DNA of 64,000 nucleotides from Amazonocrinis nigriterrae CENA67 (GTDB lineage Bacteria; Cyanobacteriota; Cyanobacteriia; Cyanobacteriales; Nostocaceae): contig NZ_JAECZC010000055.1 of NCBI RefSeq assembly GCF_016056305.1, forward strand, positions 186,371-250,370, written 5' to 3'. The first letter of the stretch is position 1. Each line of letters starts with the position of its first letter. The translations under genes were made by a program, and so were the position numbers. The notes beneath the pieces were generated by a model that ran no database searches, was not told the DNA's origin, and worked only from the letters and a program-made list of their open reading frames with translations. This document shows, one piece after another, positions 36,880 through 45,953 of this stretch.

Positions 36880-37131
36880 TTAATCTTTATCCTCATTGTC
36901 TTTATCATTGTCGCGATCATCGTGTTTTTCATTATCATTGTTTTGCTGTTTAGGCTGATTGGGCTGTTGAGTGGGTGTCAAGGTGGGTTTTGGTTGCTCA
37001 ATTGGAAGCGATCGCTGCTGTGGTTCGTTTCCAGCGCAACTGGCTAATCCTGAGACAATCATGGCTAAGTTGACAGCAGCAAAGATGCTCCTGATGATTT
37101 TGACCCTCCAGTTTTTGTTTGTGTTTAACAT
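36880..37131 (-). CDS. Small lipoprotein with charged tail
   Basis: 83 aa with basic N-terminus, hydrophobic segment and lipobox SGLASC (Cys about 32), then a Pro/Gln-rich linker and a tail of Asp/Lys/Asn (NDNEKHDDRDNDKD). It is probably membrane-anchored by lipid and exposed on the periplasmic side. No function is known. Confidence 0.7.
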   Translation of the reverse strand: MLNTNKNWRVKIIRSIFAAVNLAMIVSGLASCAGNEPQQRSLPIEQPKPTLTPTQQPNQPKQQNNDNEKHDDRDNDKDNEDKD

Positions 37132-37274
37132 TGACTCTCGCTTTTGGAGATAATATTTCTAATCTCTAAAGTACCGTGTAAATCCTCTAGCTTGCCTGGC
37201 GGCGATCGCAATTAAAGATCTAAATCTCTAACGCACTGCTGATATGATATTAAGCTACATTCCAGGGTGGATCT

Positions 37275-38072
37275 ATGGGACAAATCATTACTCAGGTTGA
37301 TGCTTTCACTAATACACCCTTTGCAGGGAATCCTGCTGCTGTGTGTGTTTTGTCTGCTCCTCAAGATGATGTTTGGATGCAAAACGTGGCACAGGAAATG
37401 AATCTATCTGAGACAGCTTTTCTAGTCAGACAGGACGATGGCTTTAATCTGCGTTGGTTTACACCGACTGTAGAAGTACCGCTCTGTGGTCATGCTACCT
37501 TAGCTAGTGCCCATGTGCTATGGTCAGAGGCGCATCTTTTACCTGATGAAATTGCGCGTTTTCATACCAAAAGTGGAGTACTGATTGCTAAACGCCAAGG
37601 TGCTTGGATTGAGTTAGATTTTCCCGTCAATCACTCCCAAGCAACAGTCGCGCCTCCAGAACTCAGCCAAGCTTTAGGTATACCTTACAAAGCAGTTTTC
37701 GAGAATTCCCTGGGTTATTTGGTAGAGGTCGAGTCTGAAGATTTGGTACGGCAAATGCAGCCCAATTTTCAACAGATAAAAAAATTACCTATAGCTAACG
37801 TGCTTGTAACTAGCACAACCAATGATGATTCAACTTATGACTTCGTTTCTCGCTTCTTTGCACCAGGATTAGGTATTAATGAAGACCCAGTAACAGGAGC
37901 TGCCCATTGTTGCCTTGCTTCCTTCTGGCGCGATCGCTTAGGTAAAGATGAGTTCCTAGCTTATCAAGCATCTAGCCGTGGTGGAGTAGTCAAGGTACGT
38001 TATTCTGGAGGCGATCGCGTCTATCTCGCCGGACAAGCCGTTACTGTACTGCGAGGAGAATTAATCTTATAA
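37275..38072 (+). CDS. PhzF-family isomerase/epimerase-like protein
   Basis: 265 aa of the PhzF/DapF-like fold. The N-terminal QVDAFTNTPFAGNPAAVCVL, then MNLSETAFL with the catalytic-type Glu, VPLCGHATLASAHVLW, and late EDPVTGAAHCCLA are the family motifs in order. The metabolic role is unknown outside phenazine pathways, and no such genes are adjacent. Stand-alone gene. Confidence 0.9.
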   Translation: MGQIITQVDAFTNTPFAGNPAAVCVLSAPQDDVWMQNVAQEMNLSETAFLVRQDDGFNLRWFTPTVEVPLCGHATLASAHVLWSEAHLLPDEIARFHTKSGVLIAKRQGAWIELDFPVNHSQATVAPPELSQALGIPYKAVFENSLGYLVEVESEDLVRQMQPNFQQIKKLPIANVLVTSTTNDDSTYDFVSRFFAPGLGINEDPVTGAAHCCLASFWRDRLGKDEFLAYQASSRGGVVKVRYSGGDRVYLAGQAVTVLRGELIL

Positions 38073-38495
38073 TTAGTCCTTTTAAGGTGGGTAAAAATTC
38101 TCGAAAATCAATATTTTGGGGAGACGCGATCGCATTTTCAAGTAATGGTCATCGTCAAGATTTGATCTATATGGTTTCTTGGCTAAAAGCCTCTTGATGA
38201 TCAGCTATCAGCCTGATAAATTTAGCTGTGATTTTGATCAAAGTAGCTAATAGAAAAATCTACTAATTCTTTCTTTATTTCATGAACCGTATTTCTAATC
38301 TTTAAAAACTGCTTAAGTCCATCTAACAGTTGTTGATTTGAACTACAATTAACTTTAAATTAACTAATAAATATAATACCTTGATTTTTGCAGAACTATA
38401 TAGCGTTTATAGACCTTTTAAGGTAAACTAGAACGCCGCATACTTGTCTTTATTATATTTTAGCTAAACAAAATTTCAGTCTAAAAGGTTCGGCT
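38073..38495. other. AT-rich leader of the restriction-modification gene
   Basis: About 420 bases, AT-rich, with no gene or clear hairpin. It presumably holds the promoter of the fused methyltransferase-endonuclease gene; its composition differs from the flanking chromosome. Confidence 0.45.
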
Positions 38496-40301
38496 ATGGT
38501 AGAAGCAGCACTCAATATTACTTTGGGATCTGAGGAAATTCTGATTCAGGAGTTGGAGTTAATAGACCAAGATAACCCGCAAACTTGGAAGAATAAACTT
38601 ATTCTAGGTGATTGTTTAGACGCATTACAAAAGCTGCCTTCTGCAAGTGTTGATTTAATTGTAACCTCGCCTCCATATGCTGATAGTCGAAAAAAAACTT
38701 ATGGAGGGATTTCTCCAGATGAATATACAGATTGGTTCCTGATAAGAGCTTTAGAACTCAAAAGAGTTCTAAAACCAGAAGGTTCTTTCATTCTTAATAT
38801 TAAAGAGAAAGTTGTTGATGGAGAAAGACATCTATATGTATTGAATTTAATTTTAGGAATGCAAAAACAAGGATGGTTATGGACTGAAGAATATATATGG
38901 CATAAGAAAAATAGTTATCCTGGCAAGTGGTCTAATCGCTTCCGTGACTCCTGGGAGCGTTGTTTGCACTTTAACAAGCAAAGGAAATTTAAGATGTATC
39001 AGGAATCTGTCATGGTTCCTATGGGAGATTGGGCAAAGTCGCGTCTCAAAAATCTGAGTGAAACTGATAGAAGGCGCGATACTTCTAAAGTCGAAAGCGG
39101 GTTTGGCAAGAATATATCTAATTGGTTGGAGCGTAAAATGGCTTATCCAACCAATGTTTTACATTTAGCAACTGAATGTGGGAATAAAAAACATAGTGCA
39201 GCTTTTCCTAAAACTCTTCCTTCATGGTTTATCAAGCTATTCACTGAATTAGATGATGTCGTTCTTGATCCATTTGTCGGCTCAGGAACATCTTGTGTAG
39301 CTGCTAAAGAACTAGGTAGAAATTATATAGGAATTGAAATGAAAAGAGAATATTGTGAACTTGCGGAACTGAATATTAAAACAGCAGTTTCCAATACTCA
39401 GCTTGTGAAAAATAGTAACCAATACGATGAGGAATTAAATGTGGTTGATTCAGATTATGAAATTTATCATGACTATTTGATTCAGTATGTCCTTACCCCT
39501 TTCTATGATAAGAGATTTGAGAAGTTGAGTAAGTTAAAACTCAAAGACGTTTTGAAGCGTAAAAACCCTTATTTATTTAAGGCAAAAAATATTGAACGTG
39601 CCCAAGATTTTGTTGATAGCATAATTACTGCATTCCTTTCATCACAAGAAGAAACCATTTTTGGAAATTTGTTAGAGGGCTTTGCAATACATATATCTGA
39701 AACTCTGTACGGTGGTTTTAAGTCAAAGCTCAACAGTATTGATCTAGAGTTTAAACGGAATGAAACTTATTATATTGTCAGTATTAAATCTGGTACTAAT
39801 TGGGGTAATTCTGACCAAATTAGCAAGATGAAAGATAATTTTAAGAAAGCCAAACAGTTTTTGAGAGAACAAGGCATCACTACTGACATCATTGCTGTGA
39901 ATGGTTGTATGTATGGCAAGGATAGTAATCCTTATAAGGAGGATGTAGATTCTGATAAAACATACTTTAAATACGCCGGTCAAGAGTTCTGGGAATTTAT
40001 CTCAGGAGATACCAACCTTTACCAAGAGATGATTATTCCTATCGGAGAAGAAGCAAAGAAAAAGGATGAAATTTTTAAATCTACTCTTGATGCAAAAGTT
40101 AATGAAATGACTTTTGAATTTATGCAGTATTTTACTAGGAACGGTCGTATTGATTGGATTAAGCTTGTTGATTATGTATCTAAAAAAGGTGATGTCAAAT
40201 TAGAAGCCGTATATGAACAGATGGCATTGGAACTAGAACAGAGAGATTCAGATTTAGAAGAAACTCTGGATTTGGCAGATGCACTAGATTTTGAGGAGTA
40301 G
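38496..40301 (+). CDS. Fused DNA methyltransferase-restriction endonuclease
   Basis: 601 aa. Residues about 25-290 form an amino-methyltransferase of the beta order: catalytic motif TSPPYADSRKKTYGG first (about 53), then the AdoMet site DPFVGSGTSCVAAKELGRNYIGIE (about 257). Residues about 320-600 form a different domain with NSIDLEFKRNETYYIVSIKSGTNWG, a PD-(D/E)XK-like strand pair, and IIAVNGCMYG, resembling PmeII-type restriction endonucleases. Both activities thus sit in one chain, M before R. The recognition sequence cannot be read. AT-rich composition and a solitary setting suggest horizontal gain. Confidence 0.8.
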   Translation: MVEAALNITLGSEEILIQELELIDQDNPQTWKNKLILGDCLDALQKLPSASVDLIVTSPPYADSRKKTYGGISPDEYTDWFLIRALELKRVLKPEGSFILNIKEKVVDGERHLYVLNLILGMQKQGWLWTEEYIWHKKNSYPGKWSNRFRDSWERCLHFNKQRKFKMYQESVMVPMGDWAKSRLKNLSETDRRRDTSKVESGFGKNISNWLERKMAYPTNVLHLATECGNKKHSAAFPKTLPSWFIKLFTELDDVVLDPFVGSGTSCVAAKELGRNYIGIEMKREYCELAELNIKTAVSNTQLVKNSNQYDEELNVVDSDYEIYHDYLIQYVLTPFYDKRFEKLSKLKLKDVLKRKNPYLFKAKNIERAQDFVDSIITAFLSSQEETIFGNLLEGFAIHISETLYGGFKSKLNSIDLEFKRNETYYIVSIKSGTNWGNSDQISKMKDNFKKAKQFLREQGITTDIIAVNGCMYGKDSNPYKEDVDSDKTYFKYAGQEFWEFISGDTNLYQEMIIPIGEEAKKKDEIFKSTLDAKVNEMTFEFMQYFTRNGRIDWIKLVDYVSKKGDVKLEAVYEQMALELEQRDSDLEETLDLADALDFEE

Positions 40302-40580
40302 AAGAGGATGCTCTTGAGTATGAGTCTATCAAGTGAAGTTATATCTACAATATAGAGAGCATTTTAGAGATGGCAAGCAGGGGGAACAGGTGAGGTAAGG
40401 CAGAAAGAGAAGTGATTTGTATGACTAATTTTGTGAAATTATACAAGTCCTAAATAATTCTAGTAATTAGCGATCGCCTGCTTTGCAAGTCAGGATGCTG
40501 TCTTGCCTTCACTGAAAACAGCAAATAATTTTTATAAGTCACAATATTATAAGTAAACTTATTATGTTTAAGTTTTAGAA
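40302..40580. other. Intergenic region after the restriction-modification gene
   Basis: About 280 bases with a HIP1-like site near 40471 and no gene. No clear terminator hairpin was found. Confidence 0.4.
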
Positions 40581-41030
40581 ATGGCTGCTAAACCTACAAA
40601 GAATAGAAGTGCGATCGCATCTTGTGACTGGCCGATTGAGCAATTACCTGGATTAAGTCAGGAAGAACAATCTCAACTCCAAAATTGTGGTATTTCAACC
40701 ACAAGGATGCTATTGAAGCAAGGGAATAGCCCAGCGGCTAGACTAGCCTTAGCTAATAAATTACAAGTTCATCTGCAATATGTAAACAAATGGTTAGCTT
40801 TAGCTGATTTAGCACGTGTTCCCAGGGTAGGCACACAATACTGCGGTTTATTACTCCATGCAGGTATTGGTTCTGTAGCACAGTTAGCTGAGGTTCCCAC
40901 TCACAGATTACATCAGCAAATTATGCGCTTACAGGTAGCGACAATGCAGCGACGAGATTTGTGTCCAGCGATTGAACTAGTGCAACAGTGGAGTCAAGAA
41001 GCAAAAATAGTGCTGAGTGCTGAGTGCTGA
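40581..41030 (+). CDS. DUF4332 helix-hairpin-helix protein
   Basis: 149 aa: IEQLPGLSQEEQSQLQNCGI and LARVPRVGTQYCGLLLHAGI are the two helix-hairpin-helix-like units of DUF4332, related to DNA-polymerase/ligase HhH folds. DNA binding is inferred. The last codons (VLSAEC) and the stop lie in the first copies of a gtgctga heptamer array, so the native C-terminus may have been altered by repeat insertion. Confidence 0.78.
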   Translation: MAAKPTKNRSAIASCDWPIEQLPGLSQEEQSQLQNCGISTTRMLLKQGNSPAARLALANKLQVHLQYVNKWLALADLARVPRVGTQYCGLLLHAGIGSVAQLAEVPTHRLHQQIMRLQVATMQRRDLCPAIELVQQWSQEAKIVLSAEC

Positions 41031-41119
41031 GTGCTGAGAAGATAGTGCTGAGTGCTGAGTGCTGAGTTATTAATTATCAACTCCTAACTCCTAACTCCCA
41101 ACTCCTAACTCCTAACTCC
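41005..41119. repeat. STRR arrays gtgctga and ctcctaa
   Basis: Two heptamer arrays, gtgctga (about 41008-41066) and aactcct (about 41080-41118), lie between convergent genes. The first begins inside the DUF4332 gene. Confidence 0.8.
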
Positions 41120-41734
41120 TCACTCTTTGGCTAGGACGCCATTGAGGAAAATATCAGCAAGTCCTTCAGCCATGTGTTGCATTTGTTCGGGGGAGGCGTC
41201 GGGTTCCATAAGGGTGTTGTTAGAAAAACCTGCGATCGCAAACATTCCTAAGAAAACTTTTGCCACAAGTTTAGCATCTGCTTGGCGATAGATACCTTTA
41301 TCCATCGCAGTTTGAAAAAATGCTTCAGCAACATCAGTCATTTTGTCAATGACTTCCATCTGAATGCGATCGCGTAAGTCTGGGTGAAATTGTACCTCCA
41401 TAAAACAAACTCGCATCAAATCGACATTTTTGTGAAAATTCCACATCCGGCGGCGCATCACTTGGGCTACAGCTTTATAGCTGCCCATTTCACTCAATTC
41501 TGTGAGTAAATCTGTCAAAATATCTACCCAGCCGCTGGTTGCTACTTCAACCAAAATTGCCTTTTTGTTGGGAAAATGGCGAAACAGGGTGCCCTCAGCC
41601 ACACCTGCTGCTTGTGCTAAGTCACGGGTGGTAGTGCCATCAAATCCTTGGGAGGCAAACAAACGTTGTGCTGCTTGTAAAATGCGGGTACGCGTTTGAG
41701 CCTCTGAGGGTGGGGGAGAATTAAAAACTCGCAT
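41120..41734 (-). CDS. TetR-family transcriptional regulator
   Basis: 204 aa. N-terminal helix-turn-helix TTRDLAQAAGVAEGTLFRHFPNKKAILVEV (about 38-67) and a helical ligand-binding domain. It is divergent from the M16 peptidase pair with a 140-base gap, so it may repress that promoter and its own (inference). Confidence 0.9.
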   Translation of the reverse strand: MRVFNSPPPSEAQTRTRILQAAQRLFASQGFDGTTTRDLAQAAGVAEGTLFRHFPNKKAILVEVATSGWVDILTDLLTELSEMGSYKAVAQVMRRRMWNFHKNVDLMRVCFMEVQFHPDLRDRIQMEVIDKMTDVAEAFFQTAMDKGIYRQADAKLVAKVFLGMFAIAGFSNNTLMEPDASPEQMQHMAEGLADIFLNGVLAKE

Positions 41735-41885
41735 AACAGTTATTGTAAAAGCTGCGGAACACGACTTGTAGCATTATTGTCTAACGGTAAGTAAAAAAAG
41801 CACCGAAAGCTTAATACAAGATTAAGACCCTGTTTGCCAAGTCGTTTATTTCTCAGGTAGTCTAACTTTACTTCAATTGTCGCTT

Positions 41886-43517
41886 ATGAATCAGCCCACC
41901 CGTCTAATTTTGCATTACTCAAGTAAAGTTTACATTTCATTGCATCGTCTATTTGTGACTTTCTTGGCGCTGACCATACTCTGCTGGGGAATAAATCCAG
42001 AGGTTACTTTAGCACAAACTCAAACTGCACCTCCTCCCCAAAGAGTGCTACAACCGAGCAAAAGCCAAACTCCACCAGCACCAAGTTCGATTCAACCCTA
42101 TTTGGATCGGGTGATTAAGGAGTTGACAGAGTTTCGCCTCGACAATGGCATGAAGTTCATTGTCTTAGAACGGCATCAAGCACCAGTAGTTTCTTTTGTT
42201 ACCTATGCTGATGTAGGTGGTGTAGATGAGCCTGATGGTAAAACAGGTGTAGCACACTTTCTAGAGCATTTAGCCTTCAAAGGTACAACACGCATCGGTA
42301 CAAAAGACTACAAAGCGGAAAAACCTCTACTAGAACGATTGGAAAGGTTAGATACTCAAATTCAAGCAGCGAAAGCCAATGGCAAACAAGATGAAGTTGC
42401 CCGCTTACAAACTGAGTTTAAGCAGGTAGAAGCCCAAGCTGCTAAGTTAGTCAAGCAAAATGAAATCGGGCAAATTGTTGAACAAGCAGGAGGTGTAGGT
42501 TTAAATGCCACTACTACTTCAGAAGCCACTCGTTATTTTTACAGCTTTCCTGCCAACAAGGTAGAACTTTGGATGTCCCTGGAATCAGACCGATTTCTTA
42601 ACCCTGTGTTTCGGGAATTTTATAAAGAAAAAGATGTGATTTTAGAAGAGCGACGTATGCGGGTGGAAAATTCACCCATCGGGCTGATGCTGGAAAAGTT
42701 TATCGATGCTGCTTACAAAGTTCATCCTTACAGGCGTCCGGTAATTGGTTATGACCAAGATATCCGTAATCTTGAACCAAAAGATGTGCAAAAGTTTTTT
42801 GATAGTTATTATGTACCGAGTAATTTAGCGATCGCTATTGTCGGAGATGTCAATCCGGCTGAAGTGAAAAAGCTGGCACAAATCTATTTTGGACGCTTTC
42901 GAGCGAAAACAAAAGCTGTTGAGCAATTACCGGTGGAACCGGCACAAAAACAAACCAGGGAAGTGACTCTAGAATTACCTTCTCAACCGTGGTATTTAGA
43001 AGGTTATCATCGTCCAGCAGTAACTCATCCTGATAATGCAGTTTACGAAATTATTGGCAGTTTATTGAGTGATGGGCGCACATCACGATTGTATAAGTCT
43101 TTGGTAGAACAACAGCGCTTGGCGCTAAATGCTCAAGGTTTGAGTGGATTTCCAGGGGATAAATATCCAAACCTGATGCTATTCTATGCTCTCACGGCTC
43201 CTGGTCACACAGTCGATGAGTTGGCGGTGGCTTTGCGAAAGGAAATTGATTCTTTGAAAAATCAGCCTGTGGCAGCAAGTGAATTACAACGAGTAAAAAC
43301 CCAAGCACGGGCGAGTTTGTTACGCACCCTTGATTCCAATATGGGAATGGCTCAACAGTTGTTGGAATATGAGGTGAAAACTGGTTCTTGGCGGAATTTG
43401 TTTAAGCAATTGGATGAAATTGCCGCGGTAACGCCTGCTGATGTTCAAAGAGTGGCTAAGGCAACTTTTACGCCAGAGAATCGCACCATTGGTAAGCTGT
43501 TGTCGAAACAGGGATGA
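41886..43517 (+). CDS. M16 zinc peptidase, catalytic subunit
   Basis: About 543 aa, exported: N-terminal signal/hydrophobic segment (FVTFLALTILCWGINPEVTLA). The inverted zinc motif HxxEH is intact in AHFLEHLAFKG (about residue 125), followed by VILEERRMRVENSP. A long insert (about 145-195, LLERLERLDTQIQAAK...) separates the motif from the rest of the fold, as in bacterial M16B proteins. The ATG at 41886 is preferred to the TTG at 41877. It pairs with the next gene through an ATGA overlap. Confidence 0.9.
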   Translation: MNQPTRLILHYSSKVYISLHRLFVTFLALTILCWGINPEVTLAQTQTAPPPQRVLQPSKSQTPPAPSSIQPYLDRVIKELTEFRLDNGMKFIVLERHQAPVVSFVTYADVGGVDEPDGKTGVAHFLEHLAFKGTTRIGTKDYKAEKPLLERLERLDTQIQAAKANGKQDEVARLQTEFKQVEAQAAKLVKQNEIGQIVEQAGGVGLNATTTSEATRYFYSFPANKVELWMSLESDRFLNPVFREFYKEKDVILEERRMRVENSPIGLMLEKFIDAAYKVHPYRRPVIGYDQDIRNLEPKDVQKFFDSYYVPSNLAIAIVGDVNPAEVKKLAQIYFGRFRAKTKAVEQLPVEPAQKQTREVTLELPSQPWYLEGYHRPAVTHPDNAVYEIIGSLLSDGRTSRLYKSLVEQQRLALNAQGLSGFPGDKYPNLMLFYALTAPGHTVDELAVALRKEIDSLKNQPVAASELQRVKTQARASLLRTLDSNMGMAQQLLEYEVKTGSWRNLFKQLDEIAAVTPADVQRVAKATFTPENRTIGKLLSKQG

Positions 43518-45049
43518 GAAATGAACCGCAGAGGACGCAGAGGAACAGAGATATGCAGAGGTACAAGGTGAAGGGTAAAAGACTAAATGGTAAGAGGTTT
43601 GTTTTTGGTTTGATGGTGGCTTTGGCTTTTGTAGTTTCAAGTTTTAATTTTTCTCTGGCGGCGACGGCACAGGCTAAGGAATATACAGAGTTGCAGTTTG
43701 CACCGCTAGCGGAGATTAAGCTACCTAAGTATGAGCGGTTCGTGTTGCAAAATGGTTTAGTTGTGTATTTGATGGAGGATCACGAACTGCCGTTGGTAAG
43801 TGGTACAGCGTTGGTGCGTACTGGTAGTCGTTGGGAACCAGCCCAAAAGGTAGGGTTGGCTGGTTTTACAGGCACGGTAATGCGGACTGGGGGAACCAAG
43901 AAGCATTCGCCTGATGAGCTAAATGAGATATTGGAACAACGGGCTGCTGCTGTGGAAACTAGTATTAGCGAAGCTGCGGGTAATGCCAGTTTTGAAGCAC
44001 TCAGTGAAGATTTAGAAACGGTGTTTGGGCTGTTTACTGAGGTGCTGCGAGAACCAGTGTTTGCTACTGAAAAGTTAGATTTAGCTAAGACACAGGCTAG
44101 AGGTGGTATTGCCCGGCGCAATGATGATCCAGATAATATTGCCAGTCGAGAATTTCGCAAATTAATTTATGGTAAAGATAGCCCGTATGCTCGCACGATT
44201 GAGTATGCAACACTTGAGCGGATTGAGCGCGAGGATTTGGTGAAGTTTTACCAGCAGTATTTTCACCCTAATAATATGATATTGGGGATTGTAGGTGATT
44301 TTGACCCAAAGAAAATGCGATCGCTTATCCAAGCTAAGTTAGGCGACTGGCAGCGTAACCCCAAAATCACTAATCCCCAGTTGCCAGAGGTGCCGCCAGC
44401 AAATGCAACTGGCGTATTTGTGGTAAATCAGCCGCAACTGACCCAAAGTAGCGTTCTCATCGGGCATTTAGGCGGACGCTTCGACAATCCAGATTATCCA
44501 GCGTTGGATGTGTTGAATCGGGTGTTAAATGGGTTTGGTGGGCGGTTATTTAATGAAGTGCGATCGCGTCAAGGTTTAGCTTACTCTGTATATGGTCTAT
44601 GGAGTCCCCGCTTCGACTACCCTGGCATCTTCATTGCTGGTGGGCAAACCCGCTCTGATGCTACAGTACAGTTTGTCAAAGCTTTACAAGCTGAAATTAA
44701 GCGTATCCAAAATCAAACAGTCACCGCCAAAGAACTAGCTTTTGCTAAGGAATCTACACTCAACTCTTTTGTATTCAACTTTCAAAACCCCAGCCAAACC
44801 TTATCACGGCTGATGCGATACGAATATTACGGCTATCCGGCTGATTTTCTGTTTCGCTATCAAAAAGCCGTAGTAGCAACAACAGCGGCTGATATCCAAC
44901 GAGTAGCAAAGCAATACCTCAAGCCAGAAAATATTGTGACTTTGGTAGTGGGCAATCAAACTGCCATTCAACCACCTCTAACACAGCTAGCGGCAAAAGT
45001 AACGCCCATAGATGTGACAATTCCCTCGCCACCCCAAGCTCAGAATTAG
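43514..45049 (+). CDS. M16 peptidase-like, non-catalytic partner
   Basis: 511 aa with N-terminal membrane/signal segment and two M16 lobes. At the place of HxxEH it reads GLAGFTGTVMRTGG, so the zinc site is absent. The R/Y substrate-binding region is present (RSRQGLAYSVYG), as in the non-catalytic halves of M16B heterodimers. The first 13 codons (NEPQRTQRNRD) come from a dispersed cgcagaggacgcagagg repeat, so the real start may be the ATG at 43553. The overlap with the catalytic subunit fits a 1:1 complex. Confidence 0.88.
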   Translation: MRNEPQRTQRNRDMQRYKVKGKRLNGKRFVFGLMVALAFVVSSFNFSLAATAQAKEYTELQFAPLAEIKLPKYERFVLQNGLVVYLMEDHELPLVSGTALVRTGSRWEPAQKVGLAGFTGTVMRTGGTKKHSPDELNEILEQRAAAVETSISEAAGNASFEALSEDLETVFGLFTEVLREPVFATEKLDLAKTQARGGIARRNDDPDNIASREFRKLIYGKDSPYARTIEYATLERIEREDLVKFYQQYFHPNNMILGIVGDFDPKKMRSLIQAKLGDWQRNPKITNPQLPEVPPANATGVFVVNQPQLTQSSVLIGHLGGRFDNPDYPALDVLNRVLNGFGGRLFNEVRSRQGLAYSVYGLWSPRFDYPGIFIAGGQTRSDATVQFVKALQAEIKRIQNQTVTAKELAFAKESTLNSFVFNFQNPSQTLSRLMRYEYYGYPADFLFRYQKAVVATTAADIQRVAKQYLKPENIVTLVVGNQTAIQPPLTQLAAKVTPIDVTIPSPPQAQN

Positions 45050-45680
45050 CGGGTATGTTCATATCTTGTACCTGACCCTGAGTACGCCTTGAACTTAAGT
45101 TTAAAGCTTATAGCTAAAGTCCGTTTTAACGGACTGAAATTGATGTTTAGTCAGCTTAAGCTTACTTCAGCTTTGAGCCTGTGAAATTTATTTCTCGGCG
45201 GTAAATTGGGCAGGTGCAAGATTTGAGCCTCTTACTAGCGCGACTACGCGCCAGCAAAATATAAAAGAAACACTTTCTTCCCCTACTCCCCACTCCCTAA
45301 GATAAGTCGGTGAGAAAAAACCTAACTATGTTACGAAAGATTAACTAAGTTAAAAGCCTCTTCCCTCCTGCCTTCTGCCTCCTGCCTCCTGCCTTATCTT
45401 GACGATAAATATTCACGACGACCTACTTACTCCCTACTCCCTGTGTTTCTTGAGAGATCAGTTCTAATGTAGGGACAACACCAAAGCCAAGAACTTAATT
45501 AATATAAAATCATAACTTTACTAGACACAAATACTTGATTTTTGTCTATAAAGTTAATTTAAAAACATTGACTTTATAAGATGAAAGAGCAAAATAATAT
45601 AAGAGAACTAATTTGAATTTGAAGAATCAAATTATCTTAGTTTTGTTACTTAATATCATTGTATTTATGGAGGTGAGTAA
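45050..45680. other. Intergenic region with repeats, upstream of the first leader peptide
   Basis: About 630 bases: a hairpin-like aagtccgttttaacggactg (about 45116-45136), ccttctgcctcctgcc repeats (about 45361-45400), then an AT-rich leader. The leader ends in ggaggtgag just before the ATG at 45681. Confidence 0.5.
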
Positions 45681-45953
45681 ATGGTTAGGATAAAAATTTG
45701 TGATCTGCATTCTCATGTAGATGAATCACTTCTCAATGAAATAACCCATAGAGAAATAAAAGCCGTAGAAGGTGGTGTAGTAGGAAGACAATATCCTTAT
45801 CCTGATACGTTTTACGGAAATGATATACCCAATACAGACAATACAGACAATAAAACCAGCAATGATACATCAGTTGCAAGCACGCTACGACAAGTAAATG
45901 GTCTTGTTGATAACTTGAGGCTTGAATTGGATAAAATATTTGGTAGGTTGTAG
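45681..45953 (+). CDS. Double-glycine leader peptide precursor (type B leader)
   Basis: 90 aa. Leader IKICDLHSHVDESLLNEITH then REIKAVEGG with GG at 31-32, the cut site of C39-peptidase exporters. The core of 58 residues is Asn/Asp/Thr-rich in its first part (TDNTDNKTSNDTS) and helical at the end; it has no Cys. Strong SD ggaggtgag upstream. It shares its leader style with the gene at 54074, not with the tandem family at 47017-49875. Function as a bacteriocin-like or signalling peptide is inferred. Confidence 0.72.
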   Translation: MVRIKICDLHSHVDESLLNEITHREIKAVEGGVVGRQYPYPDTFYGNDIPNTDNTDNKTSNDTSVASTLRQVNGLVDNLRLELDKIFGRL

